NCBI RefSeq assembly: GCF_900110775.1
Contig: NZ_FOEP01000003.1
Span: 62,001 to 126,000 of the forward strand
DNA length: 64,000 nucleotides
Source: Thalassovita taeanensis
GTDB taxonomy: Bacteria > Pseudomonadota > Alphaproteobacteria > Rhodobacterales > Rhodobacteraceae
Direction: 5' to 3'
Shown: positions 16,643 to 25,489 of the stretch, in pieces
Position numbering within the stretch: position 1 is the first letter of the stretch
Layout of the letters: the number at the start of each line of letters is the position of its first letter
Program-made: the position numbers and the translations under genes
The notes under the pieces: generated by a model
What the model saw: only the letters and a program-made list of their open reading frames with translations
Told to the model about the DNA's origin: nothing
Databases searched by the model: none

Positions 16643-16660
16643 GTTAAACTTTTGTGACAG
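16643..16660 (-). promoter_or_regulatory. Candidate Pho box for phnCDEE
   Basis: Minus-strand CTGTCACAAAAGTTTAAC gives a 6/7 first half-site, a 4-nt spacer and a poor second one. A further TTGTCAA follows at the next 11-bp step (starting 22 bp from the first half-site). This matches the 11-bp periodicity of PhoB arrays. It lies 64 bp upstream of phnC. Confidence 0.5.
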
Positions 16661-16858
16661 CCCTGATGTCGTGGCGTGGACCGCGTTCGGCGTGAGTACG
16701 GGCAAGAGCCTGGCACGCGCGCACCGAAATCTCCTTGGATTGTTCTGATTTCTGACGCATTTTTCCCTAAGATCTGCACTCACGCCCCGGTGGCGTGTCG
16801 GCAAAAGTTCGTTTCAAAGAGTATCAGAGCAGGTTACGCCATTTTCAGCCGCCTAAAT

Positions 16859-18874
16859 ATGCCCTCGGGCACACCAATAGCATCGGGGTACCGCCCCGAG
16901 ATCGACGGACTGCGCGCTATCGCGGTGCTGTCGGTCGTTCTGTATCACTTCGGTGTTCCTGGTTTAAGCGGTGGGTTTGTCGGCGTTGATGTGTTTTTTG
17001 TGATCTCTGGCTTTCTGATCGGCGGTATCCTGTGGGCCGAGCTTGGCAGGACCGGAACACTCTCGTTGGGCCGCTTTTATATGCGGCGGTTCAAACGACT
17101 GGCACCCGCGTTTTTCGTGATGGCGCTAATTACAGCAGTCGTGGGATATTTCGTACTGTTGCCATTCGAGTATCGCGCGTTTGGTAAAAGCCTGATTGCT
17201 GCGACCGTATACCTGTCAAATGTGCAGTTTTTTCGCGAGGCGGGGTATTTCGACAGCGGGGCCGACGAAAAGATCCTGCTGCACACTTGGTCTTTGGCAG
17301 TGGAGGAACAGTTTTATGTGGTTTTGCCGCTGATATTTCTGCTGTTCCGTGCCAGTCGTCGCAGCCTGTTGGTGGTGCTGGTGATGGCCTTCGTCGCTTC
17401 GCTAGCGGCTTGCGTTCTGATCACCCCACGTTCACCCACGGCGGCATTCTATCTGTTTCCATTCCGCGCGTGGGAGCTGTTGGCGGGTGTGTTGTTGGCG
17501 ATATGGCGGCAGGCGCGCGACGCACGGTGGTCGTGGCATCCAGCATTGTCATGGCTGGGGCTGTGGCTGTTGGTTTATGCAGTGCTGTTCACCCGCGCGG
17601 GAGCCGGGTTTCCGGGGTATCAGGCCGTGATGCCGGTACTGGGCACAGGGCTGATCCTGATGAACGGGCAGAACCGCAATCCGGTCAATCATTTGCTTGC
17701 CAGCGGACCGGTCGTGTTTGTCGGGCTGATTTCCTATTCCCTGTATTTGTGGCACTGGCCGGTGGTGACGCTGTCCGCGTATTATCGTGGCGCATATTCC
17801 GGTTGGGTAGAGATGCTGTTGTGGATGGCGCTGGCGTTTGGGCTGGCGGTATTGTCCTGGCGCTGGATTGAGCGGTCAACGCGCCATGCGCAAGCACTTA
17901 GGCTGCGCGAGGTTTTGGTCGGGGTGGGTGCGCTGTCGGTGGTCACGCTGGGGCTGGGCGGTTGGATATATAAGGCGAATGGGCTGCCGGGGCGGTTTGG
18001 GCCTGAGGTGCGTCGGCATATCGATGCTTCGGCTGACTTTATTCAGGATTGGAGCCGCTGTTCGGTGCCCGGAGATGGCCCGCTGCAAGGGGTCGAGGTT
18101 TGCGGTATCGGGCCGGATGGCCCACCGCAGGTCGTCTTCTGGGGTGATAGCCACCTGCGCGCGCTGATGGACGGGATCGGGGTGTTGGCGCAGGAAAAGG
18201 CGGTTCCGGGCTTGCTGATCTGGCACGCGGGTTGCCCGCCGCTGTTTGGGATTGCGAAGGTGGAAACTGCGGCGACCCCGGCGCAGGATACCGCCTGCAC
18301 GCAGGCCAATGCGACGATCCGAGCGGCTTTGTCTGGGATGGGCAGCCTGCGCGCGGTCGCGCTGATCGGGCGCTGGAGCTACTATGCTGAAGGGGTTGGG
18401 GTCGGGCGCGACGTGGCCAACCGGATCACGTTGTTGCCCGCGAGTGGCGGTCAGGCGGCGGATTTTGCCGGGGCTCTGTCGGCGACGGTGCGGGAATTGA
18501 CGCGGGACGTCGCACCGGTTTTTGTGCTGCGGCAGGTGCCCGAGATCCCATTTTACCAGTCGCGCACGGTGGCGCGTAGGCTCGCGCATGGCCAAGGCGA
18601 CGGGGTTGAGGCCGTGTTTTCAGCGCCGCTAAGCGAGATTGATGCGCGAAGCCACAGCGCTGATGTGGCGTTGCATCAGCTTGCCTCGCGCGGGGCGATC
18701 TCGCTGATCGACCCACGGCCACGGTTGTGCGATGCTGTGGTGTGTTCAGTGCTACGGGGGGATCAGGTGCTATATTTCGACAACAATCATCTGACCAATG
18801 CCGGAGCGAGGGCGCTGCGCGATCTGTTTTTGCCGGTATTCAGGCAAGGCAAAAGGCCAGTAGATGGCGGATGA
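16859..18874 (+). CDS. OafA-like membrane acyltransferase with C-terminal SGNH domain
   Basis: 671 aa, two domains. Residues about 10-370 form the acyltransferase-3 membrane domain, with YRPEIDGLRAIAVLSVVLYH, GVDVFFVISGFLIGG and the LLHTWSLAVEEQFYV motif. About residues 410-660 form a periplasmic SGNH domain with FWGDSHLRALM (GDSH) and NNHLTNAGARAL (catalytic DxxH-type). Such proteins O-acylate (often acetylate) polysaccharide sugars. The ATG at 16859 is chosen because the family N-terminus begins shortly before YRPEIDGLRA; the longer frame upstream lies in the phnC promoter region. It begins the EPS locus and overlaps the GMC oxidoreductase gene by 11 bp. Confidence 0.9.
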   Translation: MPSGTPIASGYRPEIDGLRAIAVLSVVLYHFGVPGLSGGFVGVDVFFVISGFLIGGILWAELGRTGTLSLGRFYMRRFKRLAPAFFVMALITAVVGYFVLLPFEYRAFGKSLIAATVYLSNVQFFREAGYFDSGADEKILLHTWSLAVEEQFYVVLPLIFLLFRASRRSLLVVLVMAFVASLAACVLITPRSPTAAFYLFPFRAWELLAGVLLAIWRQARDARWSWHPALSWLGLWLLVYAVLFTRAGAGFPGYQAVMPVLGTGLILMNGQNRNPVNHLLASGPVVFVGLISYSLYLWHWPVVTLSAYYRGAYSGWVEMLLWMALAFGLAVLSWRWIERSTRHAQALRLREVLVGVGALSVVTLGLGGWIYKANGLPGRFGPEVRRHIDASADFIQDWSRCSVPGDGPLQGVEVCGIGPDGPPQVVFWGDSHLRALMDGIGVLAQEKAVPGLLIWHAGCPPLFGIAKVETAATPAQDTACTQANATIRAALSGMGSLRAVALIGRWSYYAEGVGVGRDVANRITLLPASGGQAADFAGALSATVRELTRDVAPVFVLRQVPEIPFYQSRTVARRLAHGQGDGVEAVFSAPLSEIDARSHSADVALHQLASRGAISLIDPRPRLCDAVVCSVLRGDQVLYFDNNHLTNAGARALRDLFLPVFRQGKRPVDGG

Positions 18875-20450
18875 TCTGATAGCCAGGCATTGGGATGTGA
18901 TCGTGATTGGCACCGGAATCGGTGGCGGTACGGCGGGGCGACGTTTGGCCGAGCGGGGCCTGTCGGTGCTGTTTGTCGAAAAGGGATCGGCGGGGCACCG
19001 GGCCGAGCAGACAGCGCTGAACCTTGAGATGGTCGATCCGGTGGCGCGACAGATCCGTGGGTTCTGGCCCAGCCAGATGAAGGCCCAGGTGAACGGGCGC
19101 GAAACAACATTTTTCGCGCCACTCGGCAGCGCGGTTGGCGGTTCGTCAGTGTTCTATGCCGCAACGCTCGAACGGCCAGAAAGGCATGATCTGGACGATT
19201 GCGCGGCGCGACCGCACCCCACAGGCGGCTGGCCTGTCAGCTATGACAATTTTCGCCCCTATTTCGAGCAGGCCGAGCAGATGTATCATATCTGCGGCGA
19301 GGTTGATCCGTTATCGGATGAGGCGTCGGCCAATCTGCGCACCCCGCCGCCGCTGTCAGCGGGCGATGTGTCGATGAAAGAGCGGTTGGCTGCGCGCGGA
19401 CTGCATCCATACCGGCTGCATTCCGCTGTACGGTATGTCGAAGGGTGCAGGGAGTGTTTCGGCGCGAAATGCCCACGTGATTGCAAGATGGATGGGCGCT
19501 CTGCCGGGGTGGACCCTGCGCTTGCCACGGGCAAGGCCGCGCTGTTGGATCGCTGCGAGGTGCGCGCCTTGCGGGGCAGGTCGGGCAGGGTCACGCATAT
19601 CGAGGCGATGCGGAACGGCAAGCCGATCACGCTGCGGGGCACGTGTGTGGTGCTGGCGGCCGGGGCGCTCAGCTCGCCTCGGGTGCTGTTGGCGTCGAAG
19701 GCCAAGCACTGGCCCGATGGCTGCGGCAATGACAGCGGTTTGGTCGGGCGCAATCTGATGTTCCACATGAACGAGATGATCGCGGTTTGGCCCACCAAAG
19801 CAGCGCCGAGCGGGCCCAGTAAATCGCTGGGGTTTCGCGATCTTTATTATGTCGCGGGACAGCGGTTTGGCATGGTTCAGGCGATGGGTATCGACGTGTC
19901 TTACGGTGAGATCGTACATTACCTGAAGCTATTGATCGCCCGCTCTCCGCTGCGCCGGATCAAACCGCTGCAAGAACTGGTGCGGATACCGGCAATTGTC
20001 GCGGCGCGGCTGTTTGGCAGCGCCAAGGTGTTTGTCGGGTTGATGGAAGATTTGCCATATGCCGGGAACCGTGTGGTTCTGAGCGAGGGCTACACCGATA
20101 CAATCCGGATTGAATATCAGTTCAGCGCCGAGGTTCTGGCGCGACGGCGGGTGTTTAGACGGCTGATCCGGCGCGCGTTCGCGGGGCACCGCCGGATGTT
20201 TCTGGGGTTTCAGCCCGAACTGAATTTCGGGCATCCCTGCGGCACGCTGCGGTTCGGGCATGATCCGGCGCAAAGCGTTTTGACGCCGGACTGCCGAGCG
20301 CATGAAGTGGAAAACCTCTATGTCACCGACGCATCAATTTTTCCGACATCTTTTGGGGTGAACCCCAGCCTAATGATTGCGGCCAATGCGTTGCGGGTGG
20401 CGGACTTGATTGCGGATGAAGCAGAAAGGCGGCGCGATGGCACGGTCTGA
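18864..20450 (+). CDS. GMC-family FAD oxidoreductase
   Basis: 528 aa. An N-terminal dinucleotide-binding motif (VIGTGIGGGTAGRRL, residues about 14-28) and the C-terminal GMC domain (NLYVTDASIFPTSFGVNPSL with the conserved NP-S/A-L) place it in the glucose-methanol-choline oxidoreductase superfamily. The probable role is oxidation of a sugar or polyol hydroxyl during EPS precursor formation, paired with the short-chain dehydrogenase that overlaps its 3' end. The segment CRECFGAKCPRDCK (about 193-206) has four cysteines that resemble an inserted metal- or Fe-S-type cluster, unusual for simple GMC enzymes. The substrate is unknown. Confidence 0.8.
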   Translation: MADDLIARHWDVIVIGTGIGGGTAGRRLAERGLSVLFVEKGSAGHRAEQTALNLEMVDPVARQIRGFWPSQMKAQVNGRETTFFAPLGSAVGGSSVFYAATLERPERHDLDDCAARPHPTGGWPVSYDNFRPYFEQAEQMYHICGEVDPLSDEASANLRTPPPLSAGDVSMKERLAARGLHPYRLHSAVRYVEGCRECFGAKCPRDCKMDGRSAGVDPALATGKAALLDRCEVRALRGRSGRVTHIEAMRNGKPITLRGTCVVLAAGALSSPRVLLASKAKHWPDGCGNDSGLVGRNLMFHMNEMIAVWPTKAAPSGPSKSLGFRDLYYVAGQRFGMVQAMGIDVSYGEIVHYLKLLIARSPLRRIKPLQELVRIPAIVAARLFGSAKVFVGLMEDLPYAGNRVVLSEGYTDTIRIEYQFSAEVLARRRVFRRLIRRAFAGHRRMFLGFQPELNFGHPCGTLRFGHDPAQSVLTPDCRAHEVENLYVTDASIFPTSFGVNPSLMIAANALRVADLIADEAERRRDGTV

Positions 20451-21213
20451 TCCCAGACTGACGGGCGGCGTGGCGGTTATAACGGGCGCTGGCGGCGGAC
20501 TTGGCCGGGCGCTGGCGGTTGAACTGTCGGCGCGCGGGATGCAAGTGGTTGGGTTCGGTCGCCGGGCCGACGCGTTGGAGGAAACCGGGGCGCTGGCCGG
20601 CGCGCGGTTTCAGCCGATGGCACTGGATGTGGCCGACAGCATCGCTGTACAGGAGGGGTTTGACCGGATCACTGCTCAGTATGGTGCGCCTTGCCTGCTG
20701 ATCAACAATGCCGCCGTTTATCCGCGTCGCGATCTGTTGGTTGAAACGCCAGAGAGCTTCATGCAGAGCGTGGCGATCAATCTGGGCGGGGTCGTGGCCT
20801 GCACTCATGCTGCGTTGCAAGGAATGGTGCAGACAGGATTTGGCCGGATCATGACTGTATCGACCTTTGCTGATATTGCGCCGCTCCCGGCGAGTTCCGC
20901 CTATGCCGTGTCGAAGGGGGCTGCGCGGATTTATACCCGCGCGGCGCTGGCCGATCTGGCGGACCGGTTCCCCGATATCGTGCTGAACGACTGGATGCCC
21001 GGAATGCTGGCGACGCAAATGGGGGTTGCCGATGGCTTGCCGCCTGCACAGGCGGCACGGTGGGGGGCCGAGTTGGCGCTGTGGCACGACCCCGCATTGT
21101 CGGGCTCGATCTTCGAGAGAGGTCGCGAGATTTTGCCGCCACGATCACTGAAAGGCCGGGTCAAAGATGCGTTGATGTTCCGCAGGCGGACCAAACCCCG
21201 GATGTTGGATTAG
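20437..21213 (+). CDS. Short-chain dehydrogenase/reductase
   Basis: 258 aa classical SDR. The cofactor motif TGAGGGLGRA lies near residue 16, INNAAVY follows the Rossmann core, and the catalytic Ser (STFADIA) and Tyr-Lys pair (YAVSK) are present. It would reduce or oxidise a sugar or polyketide-type carbonyl; clustering with the GMC oxidoreductase suggests paired oxidation and reduction (for example epimerisation through a ketone), which is inference. The start at 20437 overlaps the previous gene by 14 bp with AAAGG upstream. It converges with the WecG/TagA-type gene, overlapping by 4 bp. Confidence 0.85.
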   Translation: MARSDPRLTGGVAVITGAGGGLGRALAVELSARGMQVVGFGRRADALEETGALAGARFQPMALDVADSIAVQEGFDRITAQYGAPCLLINNAAVYPRRDLLVETPESFMQSVAINLGGVVACTHAALQGMVQTGFGRIMTVSTFADIAPLPASSAYAVSKGAARIYTRAALADLADRFPDIVLNDWMPGMLATQMGVADGLPPAQAARWGAELALWHDPALSGSIFERGREILPPRSLKGRVKDALMFRRRTKPRMLD

Positions 21214-21962
21214 GCCCACCGGGCCTTGAGCGCGCGCAGCATGTGACCGGGCAGAATGGTAAAGCTTTTGCCATAGCGGCCAACCATCCGGCGTGGGCTG
21301 GACAGCATCCGCCACAGCCACTCCAGCGCCAACCGTCGCACCCAACGCGGCGCGCGGGTTTGGCTGCCAGACAGGAAATCAAGCCCCGCGCCGATGGAAG
21401 CAAAGCCGATCTGGGGCGTTAGTTCGCGGCCACGCGCGGCAAGCAGCTCTTGTTTTGGCGCACCAAGGGCGAGAAAGCAGAGCCGCGCGCCTGAGGCGGC
21501 AAGTTGTGCGAGAATGCGGTCTGCCTCGGGGCCTTGTGGGTCAAACCCGAAGGGCGGGGCAATGCAGCAGGCGATGCTCAGCCCCGGCACCTTCGCTTGC
21601 AGCACTTTGGCGGCGCGATTCAGGCTGTCTTGGGTGCTGCCAAGCAGGGCCACAGGCACATTGTGGGTCGCGCAAAGCTGAGTCAGCGGCAGCACCAAAT
21701 CAGAGCCGGGCATCAGCGTGACCGGTTGTTGTGCCAGTCGCGACATCCAGACGATGGGGTTGCCATCGGCGACAATGAAATCCTGCGCGGCATAGGCGGA
21801 GCGAAAATCGGCGTCAGTGCGCAGCTTCACCAGGTGATCCAGGTTGAGCGTGGCAAGCGCGAATCCGTCGCCTTGGGCAAACCGATCCAGCACCCGTTTT
21901 TCCAGCGCGGCCCGATCCGGCACACCGACCTTGACCACATATGCCCCGACATGAAATTTCAC
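21210..21962 (-). CDS. WecG/TagA/CpsF-family glycosyltransferase
   Basis: 250 aa, usual family length. The family transfers ManNAc, ManNAcA or related sugars to lipid-linked intermediates. Typical segments are TLNLDHLVKLRTDADFRSAY, ADGNPIVWMSRL, LALGAPKQELLAARG and GIGAGLDFLSG-like ASIGAGLDFLSG. I place the start at a GTG at 21962 with GGAG 8 nt upstream; the open frame extends to a TTG at 22076 but the added residues do not look like the family. It is on the opposite strand to its neighbours and acts on cytoplasmic undecaprenyl-linked EPS precursors. Confidence 0.87.
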   Translation of the reverse strand: MKFHVGAYVVKVGVPDRAALEKRVLDRFAQGDGFALATLNLDHLVKLRTDADFRSAYAAQDFIVADGNPIVWMSRLAQQPVTLMPGSDLVLPLTQLCATHNVPVALLGSTQDSLNRAAKVLQAKVPGLSIACCIAPPFGFDPQGPEADRILAQLAASGARLCFLALGAPKQELLAARGRELTPQIGFASIGAGLDFLSGSQTRAPRWVRRLALEWLWRMLSSPRRMVGRYGKSFTILPGHMLRALKARWA

Positions 21963-22159
21963 GGCGTTCTCCAATTTCGGGTCAAAAAATGATCGTTCCA
22001 ATGTCTCACATCTGGTTAACAGCCCGCCAGAGCTTTGGACAGACAGATATGCCTCAGTTTGCTTTATCCGGGACAAACTGTTGACATTTTCCTATGATTT
22101 TTCTCGCTGAAAAGTAGGTTTATCGAGTGGTTGTGTCGAATGAAGCGGAGCATGAGGCG

Positions 22160-23284
22160 ATGAGCGGGATCACCCTCGTAGGCTGCGGATTTGTGGCCGA
22201 TCTTTATATGCGTTCGTTTCGGCAATCCCCGTCGATCCGGGTTTTGGGCGCGTTCGACCGCAATCCCGAGCGCGCTGCTGCGTTTTGCGCTCATTGGAAC
22301 GTGCCGCAGCTCAACTCAATGGAGGATCTGTTTTCGGCGCAACCTCGCGATGGTGTGATCCTGAATTTGACCAACCCGGATGCACATTTCGACGTGAACA
22401 GCGCCTGCCTTGAGGCTGGATTCCACACCTATTCCGAAAAGCCGCTGGCGATGGAAATGGCGCAGGCAGTGGCTTTGCATGCGCTGGCGCGCGACAGGGG
22501 GCTGTTGCTGGCCTCGGCCCCGTGCAGCGTTCTGGGCGAGGCAGCGCAGACGCTGGCTCATGCGGTCAAGTCGGGCGTGGGCGGGGTGCCGCGGCTGATC
22601 TATGCTGAACTCGATGACGGGTTTGTTTCGCAAGCGCCAGTGCTGGATTGGAAAAGCGAAAGCGGTGCGCCTTGGCCATATGTCGATGAATTTCGCGTCG
22701 GCTGCACGCTGGAACATGCCGGATATTATCTGAGCTGGCTGATCGCGATGTTCGGATCAGTGCGTACAGTGGTCGCGGCGTCGGGGCGGGTGATCCCTGA
22801 CAAGCTGGGCGTTGCAGATGCCGCGCCGGATGTATCGGTGGCAACGTTGTTTTTCGAGGACGGACCGACGGTGCGGCTGACATGTTCGATCGTGGCGCCG
22901 CACGATCACCGGATACAGGTTGTGGGTGACAAGGGCGTGTTTCGGGTATCGCGCGCTTGGGATAATGGCGCGCCGGTGCGGTTTCATCGGCGGATACGGG
23001 TCAGGCGGCGGTTGATCGACAGCCCGTTGGGCCGGCGCATCCGGCTGAAGGGTCCGACCCATCCCAAAGTGGGGCGTTGGGGCGCGGCCTCGATGAATTT
23101 TGCGCTGGGACCGGTTGAAATGCTAGAGGCGATTGCCGAGGGGCGCCCTTGTCGGTTGTCATCGGATTTCGCGTTGCACCTGAACGAGGTCACGCTGGCG
23201 ATCCAAAACGCGGGCGAGGATACAGGGGCGCAGCGGATGACCACATCCTGTTCGCCGATGGAGCCGATGCCATGGGCGCGTTGA
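22160..23284 (+). CDS. Gfo/Idh/MocA-family sugar oxidoreductase
   Basis: 374 aa NAD(P)-dependent oxidoreductase. The N-terminal Rossmann motif GCGFVADLYMRSF (residues about 8-20) and the SEKPLAM motif (family EKP) are present, followed by the alpha/beta substrate domain. It may oxidise a nucleotide sugar. The start at 22160 is preceded by GAGGCG; a GTG at 22127 would add 11 residues. It overlaps the following epimerase gene by 13 bp. The same two domain types appear fused in the protein at 26472-28568. Confidence 0.87.
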   Translation: MSGITLVGCGFVADLYMRSFRQSPSIRVLGAFDRNPERAAAFCAHWNVPQLNSMEDLFSAQPRDGVILNLTNPDAHFDVNSACLEAGFHTYSEKPLAMEMAQAVALHALARDRGLLLASAPCSVLGEAAQTLAHAVKSGVGGVPRLIYAELDDGFVSQAPVLDWKSESGAPWPYVDEFRVGCTLEHAGYYLSWLIAMFGSVRTVVAASGRVIPDKLGVADAAPDVSVATLFFEDGPTVRLTCSIVAPHDHRIQVVGDKGVFRVSRAWDNGAPVRFHRRIRVRRRLIDSPLGRRIRLKGPTHPKVGRWGAASMNFALGPVEMLEAIAEGRPCRLSSDFALHLNEVTLAIQNAGEDTGAQRMTTSCSPMEPMPWAR

Positions 23285-24243
23285 CCCTACTGATCACCGG
23301 CGCGGGCGGGTATGTCGGGCGGTATACCGTTGCTGCTGCACGCGCGCACGGCCATCGGGTGATTGCGGTGCTGCGTCGGGCCGATCAGGCGCCAGTGGCG
23401 TGGGCGGGTGATCCATTGATTGAGGTTCTGGAGTGGGATTTGAGAGAGCCGGGCGTGTTGCCTGCGGTTGACGCCGTGGTGCATATCGCGGCATCGCTGT
23501 CGGGCGACGATACGGTTCAGGCGTATGATACAATCGCCGCTACTCGAAATGTGCTTCAGGCAATCCACGAGAGCGGGCAGTCACCAACGCTGGTGCTGGC
23601 CAGCTCGATCTCGGTCTATTCCGGCACGGATCTGACTGAGGGCGACACGGTGACCGAGACCTCGCCGATCGAGCGCCAGTCAGCGCTGCGCGACGCTTAT
23701 TGCCGCGCCAAGATCGAGCAGGAGCGCCTGTGTCTCGAAGCGGTTGAGGTGACTGGACTGGCTTTGCATATCCTGCGGATCGGGGCGGTGTTTGGGCCGG
23801 GGCGGGTGTGGAATTCCCATGTTGGGGTCGGTTTCGGTCCGGTGTTGCTGCAGTTCGGGCAGGAGGGACAGATCCCGTTGGCGCATGTGCGGCATGTGGC
23901 GCAGGTTTTGGTGCTGGCCACCGAAACTCCGGCGGTGGATGCAGACGAATGTGTGATCAATGTGGTGGATGATGACCTGCCGAACCGGGGTGAGTTTGTG
24001 AAGGCACTGGCGAAGGGCGGATGGCCGCGTGTGGTGCTGCCGTTGTCGTGGCGGGTGTTCGCGCTGGCGGCAGGGAAACGGCCCGGATTGCCGGGATTGC
24101 TGCGTCTGCCGACACTCAGGGCGCGGATGATGCCGGTGAAATATAACAATGCGCGATTGCACGCGCGGCTGGGATGGCGCCCCGAGGCCGGGTTCGAGGC
24201 GCTGATGCGGGATGCTTTGGCGGCGGAGGCTGGCGATGTCTGA
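23272..24243 (+). CDS. NAD-dependent sugar epimerase/dehydratase
   Basis: 323 aa extended SDR. The cofactor motif TGAGGYVGRY lies at about residues 9-18; the catalytic Tyr-Lys pair is in YCRAKIEQE and the active-site serines precede it in LASSISVYSG. It probably epimerises or dehydrates a nucleotide sugar used by the EPS glycosyltransferases. The ATG at 23272 overlaps the end of the Gfo/Idh gene; the next glycosyltransferase gene overlaps its end by 8 bp. Confidence 0.87.
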   Translation: MGALTLLITGAGGYVGRYTVAAARAHGHRVIAVLRRADQAPVAWAGDPLIEVLEWDLREPGVLPAVDAVVHIAASLSGDDTVQAYDTIAATRNVLQAIHESGQSPTLVLASSISVYSGTDLTEGDTVTETSPIERQSALRDAYCRAKIEQERLCLEAVEVTGLALHILRIGAVFGPGRVWNSHVGVGFGPVLLQFGQEGQIPLAHVRHVAQVLVLATETPAVDADECVINVVDDDLPNRGEFVKALAKGGWPRVVLPLSWRVFALAAGKRPGLPGLLRLPTLRARMMPVKYNNARLHARLGWRPEAGFEALMRDALAAEAGDV

Positions 24244-25489
24244 GCCGGTTCATATCGCCTATCTTACCGGGGAATACCCGCGCGCCACGGATACGTTCAT
24301 TCAGCGCGAGGTGGCGCAGCTGCGCCAGCAGGGCTTTGTCGTGGATACCTGTTCGATCCGGCGTACCGGAACCGAGCATCTGGTGGGCGAAGAGCAGCGC
24401 CAAGAGGCGGCGCGCACGTTCCACGTGCTGCCTGCGGCGGTGCGCCCGATGGTGTCGGTGCGCGCGCATCTGCGGGCGCTGCGTCGGCCAGTGCGTTATT
24501 TTCGGGCGTTGCGCCTGGCGTGGCAAACCGCGCCTGATGGGGTCCGCGCACATCTGTATCAGCTGTTCTATTTCCTTGAAGCCGTGGTTCTGGCCGAGCA
24601 TTTGCAGCAGCGTGGGGTGCAGCATCTGCATAACCATATCGCCAAGGCAAGTTGCACCGTGGCAATGCTGTGCCACGAACTGAGCCGCATCCCCTACAGC
24701 TTCACCCTGCACGGGCCGGACATCTTCTTTGAACCACTGCACTGGCGATTGGATGAAAAGATCGCGCGTGCCAGTTTTACCGTCTGTATCAGCGAGTTTT
24801 GCCGATCACAGGGAATGATATTTGCTGATCGCAGCCATTGGGACCGGATGCACATCGTGCATTGTGGGATACAACCCGAAACCTATCAGGGCGCGGGAAC
24901 GCGGGCGGGGAACCGGATGTTGTTTGTCGGTCGGTTGGCCGCGGTCAAGGGCGTGCCAGTGCTGTTTCAGGCGCTGGCCGAGGCGGTGCTACAACGCCCC
25001 GATCTGCATCTAACGCTGATCGGCGATGGGCCGGAACGGGCGCGGCTGGAGGCCGAGGCGCAGGCGATGGGGCTTGCAGCTCATCTGAGTTTTGTTGGCT
25101 ATAAATCCCAATCCGAGGTGGCGCAGGCGTTGGGCGAAGTGGATTTGCTGGTGCTTCCCAGCTTTGCCGAGGGTCTGCCAGTGGTGTTGATGGAGGCGAT
25201 GGCAGCGGGGTTGCCGGTGCTTACAACGCAGATCGCGGGCGTGCCGGAATTGGTGGAGGATGGAAAAACCGGCCTGCTGGTGCCGCCGGGCGATGCGGGT
25301 GCGCTGCGCGATGGGATGCTGCAATTGCTGTCCGATCCAGCGACGGCAGCCGCTATGGGTGCGCGCGGTCGGGTCAAGGTGACGACCGAGTTCAATATCG
25401 AGAGCGAGGCCACGTGGTTGGGTCATCTGATCCGCTCTTATCTGGCTGGGACACCGCCGACGGGCAAGCGACCGGAGGACCGGACATGA
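24236..25489 (+). CDS. Glycosyltransferase family 4 (GT-B)
   Basis: 417 aa retaining GT-B glycosyltransferase. The C-terminal domain carries the nucleotide-sugar-binding E-x7-E type motif within PSFAEGLPVVLMEAMAAGLP. The N-terminal domain has the donor-independent acceptor region beginning IAYLTGEYPRATDTFIQRE. It adds one sugar in EPS repeat-unit assembly at the cytoplasmic membrane face. It overlaps both neighbours by a few bases, so it is translated with the surrounding plus-strand operon (22160-28568). Confidence 0.9.
   Translation: MSEPVHIAYLTGEYPRATDTFIQREVAQLRQQGFVVDTCSIRRTGTEHLVGEEQRQEAARTFHVLPAAVRPMVSVRAHLRALRRPVRYFRALRLAWQTAPDGVRAHLYQLFYFLEAVVLAEHLQQRGVQHLHNHIAKASCTVAMLCHELSRIPYSFTLHGPDIFFEPLHWRLDEKIARASFTVCISEFCRSQGMIFADRSHWDRMHIVHCGIQPETYQGAGTRAGNRMLFVGRLAAVKGVPVLFQALAEAVLQRPDLHLTLIGDGPERARLEAEAQAMGLAAHLSFVGYKSQSEVAQALGEVDLLVLPSFAEGLPVVLMEAMAAGLPVLTTQIAGVPELVEDGKTGLLVPPGDAGALRDGMLQLLSDPATAAAMGARGRVKVTTEFNIESEATWLGHLIRSYLAGTPPTGKRPEDRT

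Noticed and set aside
22064-22076. Longer start for the WecG/TagA-type gene at a TTG
   Set aside because: Added residues do not resemble the family and there is a good Shine-Dalgarno before the GTG at 21962.
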